In this document: piece after piece, positions 14,379 through 20,401 of the stretch
Position numbering within the stretch: position 1 is the stretch's first letter
How the letters are laid out: each line of letters begins with the position of its first letter
Virus record (IMG/VR): IMGVR_UViG_3300032278_000118
Coordinates: 1 to 23,878 of that record
Source of the DNA: a virus
Direction: 5' to 3' (one strand)
DNA length: 23,878 bases
Position numbers and translations under genes: made by a program
Notes under the pieces: generated by a model
Database searches by the model: none
Told to the model about the DNA's origin: nothing
The model's input: only the letters and a program-made list of their open reading frames with translations

Positions 14379-15296
14379 TTATATATTAAGTTTGATTAGT
14401 GAATAATCAGTAGTTACATCAACCAACATACATGTACCAACAATATCTAAGATGTCGCTTGTTGCTGGGGCTACGCCACCTGCAACTGTTGCTGATCTCA
14501 CTACGTTATGCCCAAGCACTACAGTTCCTACTGTTAATACTGCTGCTGGTCCATAAGTTTGGAACCAACCGTAAGCACTAGCTGCCATATCAACAACTGG
14601 ACAACCCATTGCTGCGCCTGTTTCTGCTGCTGGTGCAACTACAAGTCCAGACCAAGGGTCTGACATTAAAGAAACTTTAGATGAAGTTGCTATTGCTGTA
14701 GCCAACGCATCGTGACATGTTATTACAACTGAAGGATCATCCGAATGATCGTGTACTGGATTAGACTTAATTTTTAAACATTGTCCTTCACCTGCACCAT
14801 CATTTACATAAAGATAACCACCTGCATACTGATTTAAAGTAAGGTCAGTTCCTGCTGTTTCCACTGAAATCTCATACTCACCTGCTGCAACTGCTGCGGT
14901 TGGGGCTAAGTCTTGGTGATCAGCCTTTGTTCCAACAATAGTTTGAACAAGTTTTCCTGCTGTTAATGCAACACCACCATTTAAACCATATCTAAATACT
15001 CTGTCACCGTAGTAAAGAACTGATCCTAAAGGAATATCGTTTCCTAAAGAGTCTGTTACAGAAGTTGTGCCACTTGCGAAAGGGTCGATAACTGAGTCTG
15101 GGTTAGATCCCTTACCAGTAAAAAAGTCCGTAGGTGCAAAACCTAGTATTGAACTTGTTCCAGTTGTACTGCCTATAGCGTACTGACCACCTTCTGTAGT
15201 TCCGTAAGTAGTTTCTGCTCCTGTTGTGGAATTAACTCGGTAAGTTATAAAACCGTTTTTGGACCTGACTGGTCCACTAAAACTTGAGTTTGCCAT
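14379..15296 (-). CDS. Structural protein, beta-rich, 305 aa (possible decoration or spike)
   Basis: This protein is rich in Gly, Ala, Thr, Val and Ser, with short beta-strands throughout. It opens MANSSFSGPVRSKNGFITYR and ends DYSLIKLNI. The middle has GYLYVNDGAGEGQCLKIKSN and VHDHSDDPSVVITCHDALAT, and the last third has PWSGLVVAPAAETGAAMGCP. It resembles phage head proteins with jelly-roll or beta-barrel decoration domains, but I cannot name the family. It is the first gene after the promoter, and a strong ribosome site suggests abundant expression. A virion role is very likely; the exact role is not known. Confidence 0.75.
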   Translation of the reverse strand: MANSSFSGPVRSKNGFITYRVNSTTGAETTYGTTEGGQYAIGSTTGTSSILGFAPTDFFTGKGSNPDSVIDPFASGTTSVTDSLGNDIPLGSVLYYGDRVFRYGLNGGVALTAGKLVQTIVGTKADHQDLAPTAAVAAGEYEISVETAGTDLTLNQYAGGYLYVNDGAGEGQCLKIKSNPVHDHSDDPSVVITCHDALATAIATSSKVSLMSDPWSGLVVAPAAETGAAMGCPVVDMAASAYGWFQTYGPAAVLTVGTVVLGHNVVRSATVAGGVAPATSDILDIVGTCMLVDVTTDYSLIKLNI

Positions 15297-15385
15297 AATT
15301 TATTCTCCTAATTAAAGCTGTTGCATCATCTTGGAGTTTGTCTGCCGAGCCAGTTGATACAACAAATTATCTCGGTATAAAATTG

Positions 15386-15415
15386 AGTATAGCAGAAAAT
15401 TTTTGAAAGTGTCTA
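15386..15415 (-). promoter_or_regulatory. Sigma70-like promoter for the downstream structural block
   Basis: On the minus strand TAGACA (15415-15410, five of six matches to the -35 consensus) and TATACT (15391-15386, five of six to the -10) are 18 bases apart. They lie within the only long intergenic gap (15297-15476), just past the terminator hairpin. Transcription would begin near 15379, leaving a leader of about 80 bases before the ATG at 15296, which has a TTAGGAG ribosome site. Confidence 0.6.
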
Positions 15416-15423
15416 GAAATAAA

Positions 15424-15460
15424 GTGCCGGGTTGAGTAAGAAACCCCCGGCGGGGTTCCA
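15424..15460 (-). terminator. Hairpin terminator after the capsid gene
   Basis: On the minus strand, 17 bases past the capsid stop, GGAACCCC and GGGGTTTC (15459-15440) form an 8-bp stem (one G-U pair) with a GCCG loop, followed by TTACTC. A second, mutually exclusive pairing joins GCCGGG (15451-15446) with CCCGGC (15431-15426) and is followed by a T-rich ACTTTATTTC. Either could end transcription. The U-tract is weak for the first hairpin and better for the second. Confidence 0.65.
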
Positions 15461-15476
15461 TAATTACATACTAGCC

Positions 15477-16385
15477 TTACGCTCCAGGGCTACCGAATAC
15501 ACAACGGGGGTCAGACCACCCGAATGAGTATCTCTCGCGAGCCTTGTACCTAACATTACCGGTATCGAAATCAGCTTCCATCGAAGTTCTGATTGGCGAA
15601 CGATCAAACATTTTGAATCCGTTCGGACAATCAGTTTTGATGAACCAAGCATCAGTATCCGTTAGATAATGATTAACTGTATAGCCTTCAGGGACCATGC
15701 CCATATTGCGTATAGCGTTAATGTCATTATCAGCGGTACTTACTCTGCCTGGTGATTCCAATATTCTATCAGACACGAATTGTAGTTCTTTAGGGATAAT
15801 TAACTTAGTCCCTTGAAGAGCTACTTTTAATCCACGCTCATCAGTAAATGCTGCTATGTCAATCAATGCTTGTTCCAACGAAGTTTCGCTCAGGTCCGCA
15901 GATGTTGAAAGCTCATTACGCAAGTTAGCACCACCCACAGTTGGGTGGTCAGTTGCACAAAGTTCTTTCGTATCACCGCCTGGGTAACTTGAATTGAACG
16001 CACGATTTAACACAGAAGCACCTTTGATTTGCTTGGTATTCGCCATACTTCTTGCAAGCGCTCTTGTATATCTTGCCGATAATCTATCGTACAAGTTATC
16101 TTCGACCGCTTCTTCTGTAATACTGAATGCCAGCGCCACAGTTTCATGTGTGTAGCGTGATGTGAAAGCCTCTTGGGCTTGGTCAAACGCTACGCCTGCT
16201 CCTTCCGACTTAACCGGTGCGGTATCAAAGCCTGTAAGCATTACTTCTTCCTCGAAAGCACGATCACTTGACTCGGTTTCAAAAATTTCTTCTGATTCCT
16301 TATCATATCTATCGTACTCAAGGCCGAATAATGCGTTCAAGCCTGGAAGTAATTCTTTGACTAATTGACCTCTGGTAATTGCCAT
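15477..16385 (-). CDS. Major capsid protein (probable HK97 fold), 302 aa
   Basis: The sequence shows an acidic N-terminal region (DRYDKESEEIFETESSDRAF), a spine-helix-like part rich in Ala and Arg (LSARYTRALARSMANTKQIK), the CATDHPTVGGANLRN segment, and a C-terminal strand region with CPNGFKMFDRSPIRTSMEAD and SFGWSDPRCVFG. These are recognisable features of Mu gpT-type and related marine phage major head proteins. Length, position after the scaffold gene, and a strong AAGGAG site 9 bases before the ATG all fit a highly expressed coat protein. A terminator-like hairpin just after its stop would end the head transcript. No prohead protease gene was found in the window. Confidence 0.85.
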   Translation of the reverse strand: MAITRGQLVKELLPGLNALFGLEYDRYDKESEEIFETESSDRAFEEEVMLTGFDTAPVKSEGAGVAFDQAQEAFTSRYTHETVALAFSITEEAVEDNLYDRLSARYTRALARSMANTKQIKGASVLNRAFNSSYPGGDTKELCATDHPTVGGANLRNELSTSADLSETSLEQALIDIAAFTDERGLKVALQGTKLIIPKELQFVSDRILESPGRVSTADNDINAIRNMGMVPEGYTVNHYLTDTDAWFIKTDCPNGFKMFDRSPIRTSMEADFDTGNVRYKARERYSFGWSDPRCVFGSPGA

Positions 16386-16397
16386 TTATATTACTCC

Positions 16398-16979
16398 TTA
16401 TGTACCAGCAACTCCACCGCGCATGTAATGCTCATTAATTAAAACAATTAAATTCGCATTATCGGCAGTGAGATCACCGTTTACGTCATCTTGGACCACG
16501 CCTACAATCTTAAGCTGAAGTGCTAAAGTAGTGTCAATGGTAGTAGAGTCGAGTTCGCGAGTAGCAACACCAGTTGTTGTACTACCACCTATCCCATCAG
16601 TATCAGCATTTCTGCCTATACATGTTTGGGCCGAAGCACCGTCCGCCTGAACAACAAACAATTGGTTAGGATCGTCATAGATATAAGCCTCTATGGGTCC
16701 GCTTCCAAGTGCCGTTGTACTGGCTGGATAGTAATTCTTAAAGGTGGGAGTTCCGTCAGTAGCAACATAGTAGCAATGCGAAAACGCACCAACAATATTG
16801 GCAGAGCTCGCTGCCGCAGTGTTAATAAAACCAGCTGCGAATATAGTTATGTCACCTTGATAGATGCTTGTGCCATATCCAGCCGTGCTAATATTGTACT
16901 TGTTAACTATCTGAACAGAAGAACCGGCGCTGACTCCCTTATAGGGATTTAAGCCAAAAGCTTTGTCTACATTTGCCAT
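16398..16979 (-). CDS. Probable head decoration/capsid-associated protein, 193 aa
   Basis: The protein is small, beta-rich and Ala/Thr/Gly-rich, beginning MANVDKAFGLNPYKGVSAGS. It contains YGTSIYQGDITIFAAGF and VGAFSHCYYVATDGTPTF, then a run of short strands ending NLIVLINEHYMRGG. The opening (MANVDKAFGL.PYK) is typical of small capsid-neighbour proteins in marine podoviruses. It lies directly before the coat gene with only a 12-base gap, and has no signal peptide or membrane segment. A decoration or capsid-stabilising role is the best guess. It could instead be a minor coat protein. Confidence 0.7.
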   Translation of the reverse strand: MANVDKAFGLNPYKGVSAGSSVQIVNKYNISTAGYGTSIYQGDITIFAAGFINTAAASSANIVGAFSHCYYVATDGTPTFKNYYPASTTALGSGPIEAYIYDDPNQLFVVQADGASAQTCIGRNADTDGIGGSTTTGVATRELDSTTIDTTLALQLKIVGVVQDDVNGDLTADNANLIVLINEHYMRGGVAGT

Positions 16980-17008
16980 TCTTTCTCTCTAATTTCCAAG
17001 AATTAAAA

Positions 17009-17509
17009 TCAAGAACCCTTATTCAGTGAAGAATTTTGGGTTCCACCAATTGATACGCGAGACTGTCTCTCAGGTCTACTGATAGACATTGAAGGATGAC
17101 TTCCATCTCTCATCATATCGTTATCGACAGCATCTATCTGATTCTGCGTCTTAGACGCAAAATGATCAGATCTCTCCTGTACGGTTTCGATAGGAATCCT
17201 ACATAGAATCAACCCACCAACTCCAATTACCCCTTCAAATTTACCTTCTTCGACTACTGGTGATTCAAAGTCCGGGTATTCATCTGCTCTCACAGGTACC
17301 CAGCCTTCTCGAAGTTTGGCCATGACGTTCTTACGATCGTCCTGTCCTCTTACTTCCATTCTCACCCATCGATGAACGTGTCCTTCGGGGGGGTTTGGTG
17401 CATCTAGTGCAGATGGTGGTGCCCATGGTTTTCTCGCTTGTTTTTTCTCGCGAGTTTGGGCTTCGCGTGGTTCACGATTCTCATCAGTGTTTTTATTTTT
17501 CGTTGTCAT
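17009..17509 (-). CDS. Conserved-looking head-module protein of unknown function, 166 aa
   Basis: The N-terminal 30 residues are highly charged (Lys, Arg, Glu). The core (about 27-115) begins KPWAPPSALDAPNPPEGHVH, continues with RWVRMEVRGQDDRKNV and AKLREGWVPVRADEYPDF, and ends in a small hydrophobic patch GVIGVGGLILCRIP. The C-terminal 50 residues are Ser/Arg-rich and look disordered. I recall similar proteins beside scaffold and capsid genes of marine phages but know no function. It starts at an ATG behind a GGAGC site. A structural or assembly role is inferred from its position only. Confidence 0.75.
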   Translation of the reverse strand: MTTKNKNTDENREPREAQTREKKQARKPWAPPSALDAPNPPEGHVHRWVRMEVRGQDDRKNVMAKLREGWVPVRADEYPDFESPVVEEGKFEGVIGVGGLILCRIPIETVQERSDHFASKTQNQIDAVDNDMMRDGSHPSMSISRPERQSRVSIGGTQNSSLNKGS

Positions 17510-17521
17510 TGTTGCTCCACG

Positions 17522-18484
17522 TTATTCAACATATTTCGCGTACTCTTCTAAAGGCACACCCAATTTTTTTGCTATCGTAACCTGTGAAGGTGTGAGTCTC
17601 ACAGTTTTGCGCCCAGACTTGGTACTGCGTTTAGCAGGAGCCACTGCTTGGGCGGGCCGACTCGTTGGGGTAGCTTCCTCAAACTTGTGAGGGAACTCCG
17701 TACGAATTCGTTTATTAACTTCATCATAATACTCATTACTGGTGGCGTCAAACCCTTCGTTGAGTAAATCCTGATGAATTACAAAAGAAGTCATGGTCAT
17801 TGCCCGGTCATTTCCGAACCAAGAATTCTCTTCTGCCCAATCTTGGGCTTTAGGATCCGGGTCTGGATATGTTGGTTGGGGCTGTGGCACAGTTTCTTGT
17901 GTAAATTGTTGTGGTGCCGTTACCTGTCCTTGTCGGACATTGCGCTCTTGATTCAGGGCCTGCACGCGTTGGGCTTCCACTGCAAGAGCAGCTATTTTTT
18001 GTTGTGCGTTTACTTGTGCGTCGGTATCTGCTTCTTCGTTAGCTTTCTTTAATACATTCTTTGCTGCTTCGGTTTCGGCTGTAATTCTATTGGCTTCAGA
18101 AATAATGTAGTTACCATCTAAATTCTGCTTTTGTTGTTGTAATTGTTGATTCTCGGTATGTACGTTCTTAGCATATTCAGTTGCTGCTTTTTCTCTGCGT
18201 TCAGATTCTCTAAGTTTACCGGTTAATTTATCAATACGTTTTTTTACATTCTTGCTATATTCTTCGTGTTCGTCAGTTTCGGCAACTACTTCTTCTTTCT
18301 CTACTATTTTTACTTCTGGTATGGCTTCCGCGCCTCCTTCGCCCCCTAATATGGGTTTGTCAGGCTGCTGTGGTTCTATCGGAAGTTCGGGGCTTTCGTC
18401 AATATCAACATCTACTGCGGGACCGGTATCATCTATAGGTACGGATTCTTCAGCTGCGTTGAGATTTAGTTTATGCTTTGGCAT
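17522..18484 (-). CDS. Capsid scaffolding/assembly protein, 320 aa
   Basis: The protein has the composition and shape of a scaffold. Residues 1-75 are acidic and disordered. About 75-185 form a long charged helix or coiled coil (KKRIDKLTGKLRESERREKA, then Gln/Glu/Ala-rich heptads). A Pro/Gln-rich linker spans 186-210. Residues 213-270 hold a segment with AQDWAEENSWFGNDRAMT. The basic C-terminal helix reads RLTPSQVTIAKKLGVPLEEY. In P22 and T7 the scaffold's C-terminal basic helix binds the coat protein and directs prohead formation. The position between portal/chaperonin and coat genes supports the call. No protease domain is visible, so scaffold exit without cleavage is possible but unproven. 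Confidence 0.82.
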   Translation of the reverse strand: MPKHKLNLNAAEESVPIDDTGPAVDVDIDESPELPIEPQQPDKPILGGEGGAEAIPEVKIVEKEEVVAETDEHEEYSKNVKKRIDKLTGKLRESERREKAATEYAKNVHTENQQLQQQKQNLDGNYIISEANRITAETEAAKNVLKKANEEADTDAQVNAQQKIAALAVEAQRVQALNQERNVRQGQVTAPQQFTQETVPQPQPTYPDPDPKAQDWAEENSWFGNDRAMTMTSFVIHQDLLNEGFDATSNEYYDEVNKRIRTEFPHKFEEATPTSRPAQAVAPAKRSTKSGRKTVRLTPSQVTIAKKLGVPLEEYAKYVE

Positions 18485-18499
18485 GGTTCTTCTCCATGG

Positions 18500-18979
18500 T
18501 TAAAATTGATGCAGAATTGCTTCTGGGTCAGGTACTGTAGCAATGATTTCATCATCGTTCAGTAACTTTATTTCTCCACCTTCGATGTGTATTCTAGACC
18601 CTGCGTATCTTCCAATCAATACCCAGTCCCCAGGTTTACACCACGGTCCGGCAGAAAATCTTTCTCCTTCGTAAGCTTGTGGGCCTACTTTGAGTACATA
18701 TCCAAGGATACTTCCGACTTGTTGCCGCTCCACCGTTTCACTGGTGAGCAGTATTCCTGCGTCGGTTTGTCCTTGGCCCATGTATGGTAAAATCATAATG
18801 CGCCAGCCTGTTGGTTCCGGCAATTGGTCCAACAGCTTCGAGTCCAATTTGTCGGGGTTTAAGGTACCGGCATCGCCTTTTTTCTTACCCCCTTCGTAAA
18901 CTTTTTCCAAAGCAGATTTTTTATCTTCCGCTTTTTTCCATTCCTTTTCCATGGCTAAAGTATTCTGATTAGTCATCAT
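18500..18979 (-). CDS. GroES-like co-chaperonin (Cpn10 fold) in the head module, 159 aa
   Basis: Residues 53-150 look like a Cpn10 domain. WRIMILPYMGQG forms the first strand. A mobile loop with AGILLTSETVERQQ (74-87) has GILL in the place of the GroEL-binding hydrophobic tripeptide of GroES. Then come GYVLKVGPQAY, CKPGDWVLIGRYAG and a C-terminal DDEIIATVPDPEAIL. Residues 1-52 are a Lys/Glu-rich extension absent from bacterial GroES. Co-chaperonins of this type (T4 gp31 is the classic case) cap host GroEL to fold large capsid proteins, and the gene lies just before scaffold and coat genes. Two ATGs are possible. The second (18976) is 7 bases from an AGGAG (18984-18988) and is the better start. 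No GroEL gene is visible in the window. Confidence 0.85.
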   Translation of the reverse strand: MMTNQNTLAMEKEWKKAEDKKSALEKVYEGGKKKGDAGTLNPDKLDSKLLDQLPEPTGWRIMILPYMGQGQTDAGILLTSETVERQQVGSILGYVLKVGPQAYEGERFSAGPWCKPGDWVLIGRYAGSRIHIEGGEIKLLNDDEIIATVPDPEAILHQF

Positions 18980-19166
18980 CTATCTCCTGGTTTTTTAATA
19001 TGGTCCTTATTTCTTCGCGCACATGGTTCAACGCTTCAATATGACCAGTCAAATTGCGATAGTGTTCCCAATCTTTGACCTCGCCATTGGTCATCATTTC
19101 TTGGATTTGCTGCTCTTTTTTATCGATGGCGCGCGTTACAGCTGTCGCGAATTGTATTATATCTAT
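18969..19166 (-). CDS. Small acidic/helical protein, start codon uncertain
   Basis: A coding-looking frame runs from just after the repeat-protein stop to TAA at 18969-18971. It reads IDIIQFATAVTRAIDKK, then EQQIQEMMTNGEVKDWEHYR, then NLTGHIEALNHVREEIRTIL and KNQEIDDD. It resembles the small helical proteins found between portal and scaffold genes in other phages. No ATG, GTG or TTG lies in frame before the double ATG at 19097/19094, which would leave 42 residues or fewer. The fuller form would need the ATA at 19166, which overlaps the upstream TAG as ATAG with a GGGGA tract before it. The stop codon overlaps the start of the chaperonin gene. The function is unknown. Confidence 0.6.
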   Translation of the reverse strand: MDIIQFATAVTRAIDKKEQQIQEMMTNGEVKDWEHYRNLTGHIEALNHVREEIRTILKNQEIDDD

Positions 19167-20401
19167 GTTGTCCCCGGTGCTTTATATGAATAAGTGGCGG
19201 GAACCGGTATGGTTGTAATGCCCCCCATTTCGGGAACACCGGCCGTTCCATACGGGCTCGACGCATATTGACCACTCTCATAAGGATTATAACCTATGGA
19301 GGGTCCGGTTAATGTGTATTGTCCGGCCATGGTTGCCGCTTGGTCGATGGCCGCTTGTCGAGCTGTGTCCTGTGCTGCTTGTTGTGCGTTCTGGTCGGCC
19401 AAGATACCAGCCCACCATTCGTTGAGATATGTTTCAAAATCAAAATCTTCTCCGGTTCCGGTAGTATCTCCGGCTCCTCCGGTTCCGGTAGTATCTCCGG
19501 CTCCTCCGGTTCCGGTAGTATCTCCGGCTCCTCCGGTTCCGGTAGTATCTCCGGCTCCAGGTCCTCCGGCTCCTCCGTTTTCTATAGACCCAGCTCCTGT
19601 TCCTACTCCTCCGGATATTTCCCCTGGCATAGTACCGACACCTCCCCCGGTTTCAGGTTCTCCCGGCAAACCGGCTCCGGCTCCTCCGGTTCCGGTAGTA
19701 TCTCCGGTTCCGGTAGTATCTCCGGTTCCGGTAGTATCTCCGGCTCCTCCGGTTCCAGGTCCTCCGGTTCCGGGTCCTCCGGTTCCGGGTCCTTCACTAG
19801 CGAGATCTACTCTATTCCATTGTCCTTGAGCAAAGGTCCAAGTCACATGATTTGCATCTATATACACTTGACCCACATAAGGATTAGCAGGAAATCCTCC
19901 TGCATCAACTGGGCCGGTTCCCGTTCCTGTAGTTCCTCCTCCTACTGCTGCTGCCACTGCATCAGCAATTATTTCATCTGCGGAACTAGGGTGGGAAGAT
20001 ACTCCTCCCGGTTCTGCTCTCCCTGCTCCTAGCTGTGGTGAACCACCACCAACTGCGGCGGCCACGGCTGCATTGGGGTCAGAACTATAGCCGGTTCCTG
20101 CTCCCGTTGATACGACAGGGCCAGTTATTGGTCCCTCATAATAAGGGGCTCCAGGCTCCCCGTATGTGCTTGCTGTTATTGTTGGATCTCTAAGATAATC
20201 ATAACCGCCTCCAAATTGTGGAAAATTCACGGAAGTCGTTGGAGGAGAGGTTGGAGGGCTTGGTGACACGACAGGGGGCGTAACTACAGGTGCTCCAGGC
20301 TCCCCGTATCGACGGCGCATGCCCTGGGATTCGTCCAGTCTATCTTTATAAGTCTGGTGTGCAATAGGCCTTAAATACGGAGATCCCTGAAAAAATAGCA
20401 T
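19163..20401 (-). CDS. Gly/Pro/Thr-rich repeat virion protein, 412 aa
   Basis: This is a low-complexity protein between portal and chaperonin genes, translationally coupled to the portal by TAATG. Residues 33-60 are Pro-rich, and YGEPGAP occurs twice (32-38 and 80-86). AAVAAAVGGG and DAVAAAVGGG form another internal duplication (111-120 and 148-156). Residues 174-199 hold a small beta-module (VGQVYIDANHVTWTF with QWNRVD) of a kind common in fibre proteins. Two blocks of perfect GTG-DTT repeats follow (203-240 and 282-317). The C-terminal 90 residues contain an acidic/aromatic helix (EDFDFETYLNEWWAGIL), an Ala/Gln-rich helix and a Tyr/Gly/Pro tail. The function is unknown. Its place suggests a head-associated or flexible surface protein. 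The family is not recognised. Confidence 0.75.
   Translation of the reverse strand: MLFFQGSPYLRPIAHQTYKDRLDESQGMRRRYGEPGAPVVTPPVVSPSPPTSPPTTSVNFPQFGGGYDYLRDPTITASTYGEPGAPYYEGPITGPVVSTGAGTGYSSDPNAAVAAAVGGGSPQLGAGRAEPGGVSSHPSSADEIIADAVAAAVGGGTTGTGTGPVDAGGFPANPYVGQVYIDANHVTWTFAQGQWNRVDLASEGPGTGGPGTGGPGTGGAGDTTGTGDTTGTGDTTGTGGAGAGLPGEPETGGGVGTMPGEISGGVGTGAGSIENGGAGGPGAGDTTGTGGAGDTTGTGGAGDTTGTGGAGDTTGTGEDFDFETYLNEWWAGILADQNAQQAAQDTARQAAIDQAATMAGQYTLTGPSIGYNPYESGQYASSPYGTAGVPEMGGITTIPVPATYSYKAPGTT
19451..19558 (-). repeat. In-frame tandem repeats, block 2 (four 27-base units)
   Basis: Residues 282-317 consist of four copies of the nine-residue unit AGDTTGTGG. At DNA level the 27-base units look essentially identical, including third codon positions. 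Such identity suggests recent expansion, with copy number likely to vary between related phages. The unit shares the GDTTGT core with block 1. Confidence 0.88.
19682..19795 (-). repeat. In-frame tandem repeats, block 1 of the repeat protein
   Basis: Residues 203-240 of the 412-aa protein are encoded by short tandem units. Three GPGTG-G units (15 bases) are followed by three GDTTGT units (18 bases). The 18-base units are almost identical at DNA level (CCGGTTCCGGTAGTATCT on the plus strand), which points to recent slippage or unequal recombination. Confidence 0.85.

Noticed and set aside
15297-15476. Possible small gene in the capsid-to-305-aa gap
   Set aside because: No convincing ATG frame with a ribosome site was found; the space is better explained by terminator, promoter and leader.
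19296-20032. Long plus-strand Ser/Gly or Pro/Val-rich frames opposite the repeat protein
   Set aside because: They are antisense reflections of the repetitive Gly/Thr-rich gene. All other genes lie on the minus strand, and the minus frame has coherent non-repeat domains.
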